Shown here in pieces: positions 22,340 to 28,566 of a DNA stretch of 28,566 nt. The stretch comes from an uncultured Oscillospiraceae bacterium (lineage in GTDB: Bacteria > Bacillota > Clostridia > Oscillospirales > Oscillospiraceae), in assembly GCA_934661735.1 (NCBI GenBank), contig CAKUJN010000019.1, positions 1 through 28,566 of the forward strand. The letters run 5' to 3'. The notes beneath the pieces were generated by a model. That model was not told the origin of the DNA. It saw only the letters and a program-made list of their open reading frames with translations, and searched no databases. The number at the start of each line of letters is the position of its first letter. The first letter of the stretch is position 1. The position numbers and the translations under genes were made by a program.

Positions 22340-22390
22340 GCCGGTTTCCGACGGCAGGTCTGCCGCCCTTCTGCCCGCTTTCGCCGGAAA

Positions 22391-22424
22391 AGCGGCGGTC
22401 CTCACACATGTGAGGGCCGCCGCT
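22391..22424 (-). terminator. Terminator after the aminotransferase
   Basis: AGCGGCGG-t-CCTCAC and GTGAGG-g-CCGCCGCT form a 15-base stem with one mismatch. TTTT follows on the minus strand. It is six bases past the aminotransferase stop. Confidence 0.88.
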
Positions 22425-22429
22425 CTGCA

Positions 22430-23620
22430 TTACCGTGCGTTATACTGCGCAATGCCCAGCGCCAGCAGGTCCATCGCGCGCGCCGCGTCCTTCCGGTTCA
22501 GGACGTAGGCGATGCGGACCTCGTTTTTCCCAAGGCCCTCGGTCTTATAAAACCCGCTTCCTGGCGCGAACATGACCGTTTCGCCATGGTCGTCAAATTC
22601 CTCCAGAAGCCACTGCTGAAACGCCTCCGCGTCGTCCACCGGAAGCGCCGCCATCATGTAAAACGCGCCCTTCGGGCACTCGCACACGACGCCTGGGATC
22701 TGCATGAGCTTTGTATAGACCGTGTCGCGGCGCAGACGGTATTCCTCGCGCACCGCGTCAAAATACGAAGCGTCCACGCTGTAAAGCGCGGCGGCCGCGA
22801 TCTGATCGATCGTCGCGACGGAAAGCCGCCCCTGACAGTATTTCAGCGCATGGCCCAGCAGCTCGCGGTTTTTGCTGATGATGCAGCCGATGCGCGCGCC
22901 GCAGGCGGAAAAGCGCTTGGAAACCGAGTCGATCAGAATCAGATTCTCCGCGCCGCCGTCCAGCTGGCCGAAGGAGCTGAGCGCCTCTCCGGAGTAGACA
23001 AACTCGCGGTAGACCTCGTCCGCAATCAAAAACAGCCCGTGCTTTCGTGCAAAGGCCAGCAGCATTTCCATCTCCTCGCGCGTCAGAACCGTGCCGGTTG
23101 GATTGCCCGGATTGCTCAGCAGAATCGCGCGCGTGCGCGGCGTCAGCGCCGCCTCAAGCTTTTCCGCCTCGGCATAGTGATATCCGCTTTCCGGCGTGGT
23201 GGGGATGGGATGGATGTGCGCGCCGGTTGTCTCGACAAACGTGTTATAGTTCGGATAGAACGGTTCGGGCACGATGATCTCGTCGTCCTCGTCCAGCACG
23301 CAGCTGAGCACGATTTGCAGCGCCTCACTGCCGCCGGTCGTGATCAGCACATCCTCGGCCCTGCAATCCACGCCGATTTTCTGATAGTAGTCACACACCG
23401 CGTCGATCAGCACCGGAATGCCGGGAGACGGCGCATAGGCCAGAACGTGCTCGTCAAAGCTTCGCAGCGCGTCATAGAATGCACGCGGCGTTTCGATGTC
23501 CGGCTGACCGATATTCAGATGATAGATCTTTTTGCCGGCAGCGGCTGCTGCAACGGCATAGGGGTGGAATTTACGCATGGGCGACTGATAGCAGCGAAGC
23601 ACTTTGCTCGAGAACTTCAT
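22430..23620 (-). CDS. Class I/II aminotransferase, aspartate-aminotransferase type
   Basis: This is a 396-residue PLP enzyme of fold type I. The PLP lysine is Lys 235 in SVSKRFSACGARIG. Asp 201 in IADEVYREF binds the pyridine nitrogen, Tyr 204 its oxygen, and SNPGNPTG is at 169-176. The substrate carboxylate Arg is in EVRIAYV near the C-terminus. The family covers aspartate, tyrosine and branched-chain aminotransferases; the CGARIG motif and size fit the aspartate aminotransferase subgroup I-gamma. The ATG has GGAGG eight bases upstream. It is flanked by a terminator and a promoter of its own. Substrate is unproven. Confidence 0.94.
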   Translation of the reverse strand: MKFSSKVLRCYQSPMRKFHPYAVAAAAAGKKIYHLNIGQPDIETPRAFYDALRSFDEHVLAYAPSPGIPVLIDAVCDYYQKIGVDCRAEDVLITTGGSEALQIVLSCVLDEDDEIIVPEPFYPNYNTFVETTGAHIHPIPTTPESGYHYAEAEKLEAALTPRTRAILLSNPGNPTGTVLTREEMEMLLAFARKHGLFLIADEVYREFVYSGEALSSFGQLDGGAENLILIDSVSKRFSACGARIGCIISKNRELLGHALKYCQGRLSVATIDQIAAAALYSVDASYFDAVREEYRLRRDTVYTKLMQIPGVVCECPKGAFYMMAALPVDDAEAFQQWLLEEFDDHGETVMFAPGSGFYKTEGLGKNEVRIAYVLNRKDAARAMDLLALGIAQYNAR

Positions 23621-23678
23621 GTGACTACCTCCTTAATTATTTTCCGGCAGCTCGGCTGCCTGCAAAAAATTTGTAGTA

Positions 23679-23707
23679 ATCATAGCACAATCCACTGCAA
23701 AAATAAA
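23679..23707 (-). promoter_or_regulatory. Promoter of the aminotransferase gene
   Basis: On the minus strand TGc-TATGAT (hexamer 23679-23684) is preceded by TTTATT with a 17-base gap. The -10 extension makes up for the weak -35. The leader has a hairpin GGCAGC/GCTGCC at about 23647-23661. Confidence 0.6.
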
Positions 23708-23765
23708 TCTTTTTTTCACGCGTCCGGCACATTTTATGCCGCCCTTAGCATCCCCGTTTTTTCAG

Positions 23766-23806
23766 AAAAAACGCGTCCGCGTGAGATGCTGTCTCACACG
23801 GACGCG
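23766..23806 (-). terminator. Terminator after the YaaT/PSP1 gene
   Basis: CGCGTCCGcGTGAGA and TCTCACaCGGACGCG form a 15-base stem with one mismatch and five-base loop. Six Ts follow on the minus strand (plus-strand As 23766-23771). Confidence 0.9.
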
Positions 23807-23812
23807 AGGGCT

Positions 23813-25243
23813 TTATTCACCGGTATTCGGCGCGCCTCCCGCCGGACCGCCCTGTCCGCCGTTCGGACGGCGCGAGCGGTAGCGGCGGCGGCGATTGCCG
23901 CTGCGCGGCTTTGCCTCACCCTCCGGCGCGCTCTCCGCCGGTGCGGCGGACTTTGGCTGCGGCTGGCGCTTTTCCGGACGCGGCTCCTTCGGCGCGGCGG
24001 GCTTCTGCTCCGGCGCCTTCTGCTCGCCGCCCGCGGCAGGCTGCTTCTGACCGCCGCGGCCCTTGCCGCCTCTGCGGCGTCTGGAACGGCGCGGCGCTTC
24101 GCGCTCGTCCGCCGGCGGCGTCTGCGGCGCCTCGGGCGCGGGCTCGGAGCGCGGCGTAAAGTCGTTCAGCTCGGCATATGCGCCGGAGAAAATCAGCTCC
24201 GGCAGCGTCTCCATCTCTTCCTCTTCCTTCTTCCGCGCCGGACGCGGACGCGAGGAAATCGGGGCCAGATCCTTCGGAATCGGCGGATCGTTCTTGCGCG
24301 CCTTGCCGCTGCGCAGCACGCAGATGTCGCAGTTTTTATAGCAGCCGATCGTCTCCGGATGGTCCTCCATACGCACCTTGACGCTCTGGCGCAGGAGATT
24401 GACCTCCGTCACCGTGCCACGCCCGTCGGGCGTATCGACAAAGGACTCGTTCTTCGGCACGGTGCGCAGCAAGTCCTCATACGCGTCCTGCTCATATTTC
24501 AGGCAGCACATCAGCCGCCCGCACACGCCGGAAATCTTCGTCGGATTCAGGCTGAGATTCTGGGTCTTGGCCATTTTGATCGATACCGGCTGGAAATCGT
24601 CCAGAAACTGCTTGCAGCAGAACGGACGGCCGCACACGCCGAGTCCGCCGACCATCTTCGCCTTGTCGCGCACGCCGATCTGGCGCAGCTCAATGCGCGT
24701 GCGGAACACCGAGGCAAGGTCCTTGACCAGCTCGCGGAAGTCCACGCGTCCGTCGGCCGTGAAGAAAAACAGAATCTTGCTGCCGTCAAAGGCGCACTCG
24801 GCCGAGACCAGCTGCATGTCCAGCTTATGGTCGTAGATTTTTTGCAGGCACACGTCAAACGCGCGCTTTTCCCGTTCCTGATTGTCGTTGTTGACGCGCT
24901 CGTCCTGTGCTGTCGCCACGCGAAGCACCTTGCGCAGCGGCGGCACAATCTCCGACGCAGGAACCTCGTGGTTGCCGCAGGTGCAGTAACCGAATTCCAC
25001 GCCGCGCGACGTGTCCATAATGACGTGGTCGTCCGCGCGGAGCGTCAGTCCGGCGGGGTCAAAATAATAGGTTTTCGCGTTGTTGCGGAAGCGGATGTCC
25101 GCCACCGTCACGGTCTGACGGACGACGGCGGGTACGCTCTGGGGCGCATCCTGCGCTTTGTCATCCGATTCGCTCTGTCCGTCTGCCGCCTGCGCGTGCT
25201 CTGCCGGCTCCAGCTCGTCCGGCAGCTTGGTATATTCATCCAT
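23813..25243 (-). CDS. yaaT: PSP1-domain protein YaaT (RicT) with long basic tail
   Basis: This is a 476-residue protein. The PSP1 core is at about residues 45-320: GVEFGYCTCGNHEV (83-94), a DGRVDFRELVKDLASVFRTRIELRQIGVRD stretch, then CGRPFCC (204-210) and GRLMCCLKYE (242-251), the Cys-rich YaaT signature that holds an iron-sulfur cluster with its RicA/RicF partners in B. subtilis, where the complex affects RNA turnover, competence and sporulation. Residues 320-476 are a low-complexity tail of Arg, Gly, Pro, Ala and Gln, about 200 residues longer than B. subtilis YaaT. Cys 301, 305 and 308 (GCYKNCDICVL) add another cluster. The ATG at 25243 has GGAG six bases upstream. It follows holB, the same order as in other Firmicutes. 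Confidence 0.94.
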   Translation of the reverse strand: MDEYTKLPDELEPAEHAQAADGQSESDDKAQDAPQSVPAVVRQTVTVADIRFRNNAKTYYFDPAGLTLRADDHVIMDTSRGVEFGYCTCGNHEVPASEIVPPLRKVLRVATAQDERVNNDNQEREKRAFDVCLQKIYDHKLDMQLVSAECAFDGSKILFFFTADGRVDFRELVKDLASVFRTRIELRQIGVRDKAKMVGGLGVCGRPFCCKQFLDDFQPVSIKMAKTQNLSLNPTKISGVCGRLMCCLKYEQDAYEDLLRTVPKNESFVDTPDGRGTVTEVNLLRQSVKVRMEDHPETIGCYKNCDICVLRSGKARKNDPPIPKDLAPISSRPRPARKKEEEEMETLPELIFSGAYAELNDFTPRSEPAPEAPQTPPADEREAPRRSRRRRGGKGRGGQKQPAAGGEQKAPEQKPAAPKEPRPEKRQPQPKSAAPAESAPEGEAKPRSGNRRRRYRSRRPNGGQGGPAGGAPNTGE

Positions 25244-25324
25244 GTGTATCTCCTGTCTGCCGCCGTCCGGCGGCAAGTAATGCGTTTATCCGAGGCTTTG
25301 CCAAGGCGCCGGCGCGCCTGTATG

Positions 25325-26275
25325 CTATCGAAGCCGTGTGGAAAGCCATCCGGCCACAGCGCCCGTGCCCACGTTCAGATTCAGATCGTCCATGGCCTCC
25401 TGCAAATCCTGCGCCGCGGCCAGCAGCTGCGCGCCTGTCCGGCTCTGACTCAGCATCGCGGCCTCGGGCGAGGCGGCGGGCATGCCGCTCTTGGCGCTCA
25501 GCGCGTCGCACACCAGCGCGCGCCACTGCTGCAAAACCGGCAGCAGCTCGGTGCGCTTGTATTTTTCCAGCGGCAGCAGCACGCGCAGCAGCGCCAGCGC
25601 ATCGCCGCCGGCATAGGCCGCGGCGAATTCGGCCGTCTGCGGCGCGCTCCCGCTTTCCAGAAGCGCCAGCGCCTGCCCCAGAAATCCGCCCGAGCGGACG
25701 CAGGCCGAACGAATCGCGTCCGGCTGCTGCTGCGGCAGACGGCGCTGTAAGTACGCGGCGGCCTCCTCCTGTCCGACGGGGGACAGGTGCAGCTCGGCGC
25801 AGCGGCTGCGGATGGTGGGCAGAAGCTTTTCCGCGTGCGTGCTTAAAAGCAGGAACACACCGTATTCCGGCGGCTCCTCCAGAATCTTCAGCAGCGCGTT
25901 CTGCGCCGCGGGCAGCATATCCTGCGCCCGCGGAAGAATATAGATCTTGCGCTTTCCCTCATTCGGGCGGATGAACATGTCCGCCCGCGCGTCGCGGATG
26001 ACGTCGATGGAGACGTTCTTGTGCTCCGTATCGTCCACCGTGATAATATCGGGGTGCTGGCCGTCAAACGCCTTGCGGCAGGCCGTACACACACCGCAGG
26101 GCGCTTCGCCCGCGCCGGTGCATTCCATCGCCGCCGCCAGTATCCTCGCCAGCGTGTGCTTTCCGGAACCGTCGGGGCCGCAGATGAGATAGCAGTGGGA
26201 AATTTTCCCCTGCGCGAACGCGGCGCTCAGCCGCTGCTTCAGTCCGGCATTGCCGCAAAATCCGTCAAATCTCAT
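25325..26275 (-). CDS. holB: DNA polymerase III delta' subunit
   Basis: This is a 316-residue AAA+ clamp-loader subunit. GPDGSGKHT at residues 33-41 is a degenerate P-loop in which the usual Thr/Ser after GK is His, as expected for a non-hydrolysing delta'. The zinc site is Cys 52, 60, 63, 66 (ECTGAGEAPCGVCTAC). Sequences RKIYILPRAQDMLPAAQNALLKILEEPP and the SRC motif (TIRSRCAEL) are present. The ATG at 26275 has GGGAG six bases upstream; an adjacent GTG at 26278 is possible. It loads the sliding clamp on primed DNA with DnaX and HolA. The next gene is yaaT. Confidence 0.95.
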   Translation of the reverse strand: MRFDGFCGNAGLKQRLSAAFAQGKISHCYLICGPDGSGKHTLARILAAAMECTGAGEAPCGVCTACRKAFDGQHPDIITVDDTEHKNVSIDVIRDARADMFIRPNEGKRKIYILPRAQDMLPAAQNALLKILEEPPEYGVFLLLSTHAEKLLPTIRSRCAELHLSPVGQEEAAAYLQRRLPQQQPDAIRSACVRSGGFLGQALALLESGSAPQTAEFAAAYAGGDALALLRVLLPLEKYKRTELLPVLQQWRALVCDALSAKSGMPAASPEAAMLSQSRTGAQLLAAAQDLQEAMDDLNLNVGTGAVAGWLSTRLR

Positions 26276-26318
26276 CACATTCTCCCCGAAATCCGTACCG
26301 ATTGCTTTCCAATTTTAT

Positions 26319-26324
26319 AGTATA
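26319..26324 (-). promoter_or_regulatory. Probable promoter of holB
   Basis: On the minus strand TGt-TATACT (hexamer 26319-26324) is an extended -10; a clear -35 is missing. It lies about 44 bases before the holB start. Confidence 0.5.
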
Positions 26325-26430
26325 ACAAATTCTGAAAAAAAGCGCTACTGTTTTTTTCTGGGCTGCATCCGGAAGCGGGGATATCTTCTGCCGCCGTTTC
26401 AGATCCGGTATATTTCGCGCCCTGCGCGCA

Positions 26431-26465
26431 AAAAATCCATCGCAGAAGCTCTGCGATGGATTTTT
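26431..26465. terminator. Terminator after spoVT (both strands)
   Basis: AAAAATCCATCGCAG and CTGCGATGGATTTTT form a perfect 15-base stem with a five-base loop, with As on one side and Ts on the other. It begins three bases past the spoVT stop. Confidence 0.92.
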
Positions 26466-26467
26466 CG

Positions 26468-27010
26468 TCAGTTTTCCATCTGCCGGCCAAGGAATCCGGC
26501 GACGGTCTGGACCAGCTTCTGCTCGGACTCGCCAAGCGGCGCATCGCCGTTTTCCAGCAAAAGCATGACGCAGCCCATCAGATCGCCCTCGGACAAAATG
26601 GGCGCCGCGACGCCCAGATGATAGCGGTCCGCGCCGTCGCAGACGCGGATTTTCGCCTCGCCGTCCTGATAGCGGTAGATCTTGCGCGCTTCCATCAGGC
26701 GTTCAAGCTCCTGCGAGCTGCGCTTGTCCATCAGCTCGCGGCGCGGCGCGCCCGCCACGGCGATGATGCTGTCGCGGTCGCACACCGCGGCGATGTGGCC
26801 GGTGTTCTTGCCGATCGAGTCGCACAGCTGCGCGGCAAAGTCGCTCAAGTCGCTCATCGGCGAGTACTTTTTGAAAATGACCTCGCCGTCCTTTTCCGTA
26901 TAAATCTCCAACGGGTCGCCTTCGCGGATACGCAGTGTCCGGCGGATTTCCTTGGGAATGACGACGCGGCCGAGATCGTCGATTCTTCTGACAATACCAG
27001 TTGCCTTCAT
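26468..27010 (-). CDS. spoVT: Stage V sporulation regulator SpoVT
   Basis: This is a 180-residue DNA-binding protein. Residues 1-50 form the AbrB swapped-hairpin domain (MKATGIVRRIDDLGRVVIPKEIRRTLRIREGDPLEIYTEKDGEVIFKKYSP). Residues about 55-178 form the GAF-like C-terminal domain typical of SpoVT (ending GESEQKLVQTVAGFLGRQME). The ATG at 27010 has GGAGG eight bases upstream; an in-frame extension to 27157 has no homology. SpoVT is a forespore regulator of late sporulation genes. Its upstream region carries repeats of TTCTTTG, described in the findings; no clear promoter was recognised. It is monocistronic, ending in a terminator. Confidence 0.96.
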   Translation of the reverse strand: MKATGIVRRIDDLGRVVIPKEIRRTLRIREGDPLEIYTEKDGEVIFKKYSPMSDLSDFAAQLCDSIGKNTGHIAAVCDRDSIIAVAGAPRRELMDKRSSQELERLMEARKIYRYQDGEAKIRVCDGADRYHLGVAAPILSEGDLMGCVMLLLENGDAPLGESEQKLVQTVAGFLGRQMEN

Positions 27011-27032
27011 AAGTGGCTTCCTCCAATACTTG

Positions 27033-27078
27033 TTCTTTGCACTCATATTCTTTGCAAAGAAAGGGGAAATATTCTTTG
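27033..27078. promoter_or_regulatory. Repeated TTCTTTG sites upstream of spoVT
   Basis: TTCTTTG occurs at 27033-27039, 27048-27054 and 27072-27078. The middle one is half of a perfect 14-bp palindrome, TTCTTTGCAAAGAA (27048-27061). The three lie 23-68 bases upstream of the spoVT ATG, as expected for autoregulation. Binding by SpoVT is a guess. Confidence 0.55.
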
Positions 27079-27160
27079 ACTGTAGAATTGCGGGATCAGC
27101 TGCCCGCAATGAAGCCATACGCCGCATCAGAAACAGAAGCATGCAAAAGCACTTCACGCA

Positions 27161-27187
27161 AAATTCAGCTTATTTGCTGAAATTTTT
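27161..27187 (-). terminator. Possible weak terminator after the lipoprotein gene
   Basis: AATTCAGC and GCTGAAatt form a short stem on the minus strand with TTTTG after it. It starts 6 bases past the lipoprotein stop. The stem is short, so efficiency may be low. Confidence 0.45.
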
Positions 27188-27192
27188 CAATT

Positions 27193-28383
27193 TCATGGAT
27201 TTTCCCCTGCCTGCATATTTTCCAGGCCGCGCAGACACGCATCCAGCGTCTCCGGCGCGAACGCCTTCGCCGCAACCGCGGCGCGCTGCCATGACGGCGT
27301 AACCGACTCCACACCGCCCGCGCCGTAGTGCCAGTAGCTCGGCCCTGCCAGCGGCAGCCTTGCCGCAGTGCCGTCCGGATAAAGATAGAGCGTCTGCCGC
27401 ATCACGCCGTCCGGATACTGCGGCGCGCCGTCATATCCCGTTCCCGCAATCAGCAGATACTCAGTCAGCCGGACGCCACTGCTCTCCGGCGACCAGTCCA
27501 GCTCCGCCGCCGTAAACTCCGGCAGCATTGCGCCGCCGTTTCCGGTTTCGCCAAACAGCGCCGTCAGCAAAACATCTGCCTGTGCACGGTCCAGATCCGC
27601 GTGAAAGTCCTCGCTCCGCACACAGAGCCGGTAATGACTCACAGGCGGAAGCGGAAACGCTTCCTCCCACCAGTCCGCATACGCCGCTGGTGGCGTTTCC
27701 CACTTCTCAAGCTCGACCCGATTCAGCCAGCCGTATGCAGGAAACGCGCCGATATCGTCTGCGTCTGCGGCATATTGATACGCCAGTGCGCTGAGCCGCA
27801 GATAGTCCACAGCCTGTGCCGCCGTCTCAAACGCGCCCTCCGGTGACTGCCGGCAGAGCGTGCCGTCCGCGCAGATATAGTACGTCCGCTCTGTTCCGGC
27901 ATCCTTTACGTCCAGAACCATGCTCCACATCGGCGTGTCGGTCTCCTCCGGCTGAAAATCCGCTTGGTCTATCATATCCAGCAGCCATGCGCGCGCCGCC
28001 GCGTCCGTAACCGGCCTGCACGGTTTATAAATTACAGAGCTGAGCAGCCATTCCCGCCGGAGCGTCAGCGTCGGTCCGCCCGTTTCTTCCGGCGTTTCCG
28101 TCAGCGCATAGACTGCCTCCCGCGCATCACCGGCATCGGTATAGCGCACTGTGACCTGCCTGCTGCCATCGTCCGCCAGCGGCGCAAACGGTTCGCAGGC
28201 CCCGTCCAGCAGCGCAGACGCTGCCGGAAATGTCACGGATTCGCGCACTTCCTCTGGTCGCGGGGACTCTGCCGCGGGAGTTTCCGGTTCTGCGTCTGCG
28301 GCCGGTACAGCCGGCGTGCAGCCGCTCAGCACCGTGAGCAGGCCCAGCATCAGAAGCAGAATCGCAGTAATCGGTTTTCGCAT
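27193..28383 (-). CDS. Unrecognised 396-residue lipoprotein
   Basis: I do not recognise the family. The signal peptide ends in the lipobox VLSGC, placing the lipidated Cys at residue 22. A short Pro/Ala/Glu linker (23-48) follows, and the mature part is rich in Tyr, Trp, Asp and Thr. It has the mixed alpha/beta look of Clostridia cell-surface lipoproteins of unknown function. The ATG has GGAGG nine bases upstream. The gene stands alone between spoVT and the terminal repeat; its promoter would lie within or beyond the repeat arm. Confidence 0.85.
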   Translation of the reverse strand: MRKPITAILLLMLGLLTVLSGCTPAVPAADAEPETPAAESPRPEEVRESVTFPAASALLDGACEPFAPLADDGSRQVTVRYTDAGDAREAVYALTETPEETGGPTLTLRREWLLSSVIYKPCRPVTDAAARAWLLDMIDQADFQPEETDTPMWSMVLDVKDAGTERTYYICADGTLCRQSPEGAFETAAQAVDYLRLSALAYQYAADADDIGAFPAYGWLNRVELEKWETPPAAYADWWEEAFPLPPVSHYRLCVRSEDFHADLDRAQADVLLTALFGETGNGGAMLPEFTAAELDWSPESSGVRLTEYLLIAGTGYDGAPQYPDGVMRQTLYLYPDGTAARLPLAGPSYWHYGAGGVESVTPSWQRAAVAAKAFAPETLDACLRGLENMQAGENP

Positions 28384-28399
28384 CGTTGTAGCCCTCCTT

Positions 28400-28492
28400 T
28401 TTCGGTTTGCACCGAACTGCCGTGCGTGCGGCAGCGTCGCAGCCGTGTCTCCGACGGCCTACTTTTCTGTTGCGCCAGAGTTCTCACTCTCC
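28400..28492. repeat. Inner part of the right-end repeat
   Basis: On the minus strand this contains ACGGCAGTTCGGTGCAAACC (positions 28404-28423), a diverged copy of 115-136 at the left end, with small hairpins CTGCCG/CGGCAG and TTCGGT/ACCGAA. The sequence between this and the outer arm is not shared with the left side. Confidence 0.7.
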
Positions 28493-28553
28493 GTAGGGGC
28501 CGATGGCGAGCGCAGCCGTCAGCGACGAAGGAGCGCTACGGATGCGGCCCACC
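28493..28553. repeat. Right arm of 61-bp terminal inverted repeat
   Basis: An exact reverse complement of 1-61. Thirteen further bases (28554-28566) follow to the window end. No ORF is evident. Confidence 0.9.
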
Positions 28554-28566
28554 CCTTGCGGGTGCA

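Noticed and set aside
21311..25750. A 1479-codon open frame on the plus strand
   Set aside because: It runs antisense to five well-supported genes (aldehyde dehydrogenase, murI, aminotransferase, yaaT, holB). Its protein is Arg-, Gln- and His-rich with no domain. High GC at the third codon position of the real genes removes stops in this frame.
27040..27080. SigG promoter for spoVT
   Set aside because: AGAATA elements occur but no CATACTA-like -10 was found at the right distance.
27011..27157. 49-residue N-terminal extension of SpoVT
   Set aside because: It crosses the TTCTTTG repeats, lacks homology to SpoVT and has no ribosome site; the ATG at 27010 does.

Overview
The window is a GC-rich stretch of chromosome from a spore-forming Gram-positive bacterium of the class Clostridia, most likely an Oscillospirales-type gut anaerobe. 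I infer this from yabP-yabQ-divIC-S1 (yabR-like) synteny, a full-length SpoVT, a holB-yaaT pair, lipoproteins with clear lipoboxes, strong GGAGG ribosome sites, a T-box leader and SLH-anchored surface protein. No rRNA, tRNA, CRISPR array, transposase or replication origin was seen. The family-level placement is a guess from style, not from a marker gene.

Layout, left to right. 1-190: one arm of a 61-bp inverted repeat whose other arm is at 28493-28553, plus small hairpins and a terminator. 191-2028 (minus): an orphan protein with a phage-tail-like N-terminus, then a short-chain dehydrogenase. 2092-3699 (minus): the sporulation/division operon yabP-yabQ-divIC-S1 protein, preceded by a convincing SigE-type promoter. 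3856-6723 (plus): two polytopic membrane proteins and an M20 metallopeptidase, tightly coupled. 6803-8492 (minus): an ECF sigma factor and its membrane partner. 8793-14201 (minus): a branched-chain amino-acid ABC transporter (livF, livG, livM, livH, binding lipoprotein), headed by an unrecognised 95-residue membrane protein. 14377-17300 (plus): a methionine T-box leader followed by metN-metI-metQ. 17449-19750 (plus): a TetR regulator that appears to lack an ordinary start codon, and an SLH surface protein. 20104-23620 (minus): aldehyde dehydrogenase, glutamate racemase, aminotransferase. 23813-27010 (minus): YaaT/PSP1 protein, DNA polymerase III delta', SpoVT. 27193-28383 (minus): an unrecognised lipoprotein. 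28384-28566: the second repeat arm.

Two amino-acid uptake operons (liv leftward, met rightward) diverge from one 140-bp control region. Both promoters carry the same 14-bp word over the -35 box, as an exact inverted repeat, and a 12-bp palindrome overlaps one copy. This is the best regulatory finding here. Sporulation is represented by yabPQ, spoVT and possibly yaaT.

A second theme is intergenic DNA built from strings of adjacent palindromes (8681-8776, 12373-12502, 18172-18215, 19769-20065, and the window ends). The 19769-20065 string has six or seven consecutive hairpins bracketed by two identical 32-bp palindromes. These look like a genome-wide repeat class rather than ordinary terminators. 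No clearly new defence or metabolic system was found. The least explained genes are the 95-residue membrane protein, the orphan 191-1168 protein, the two membrane proteins with the M20 peptidase, and the lipoprotein at 27193-28383.
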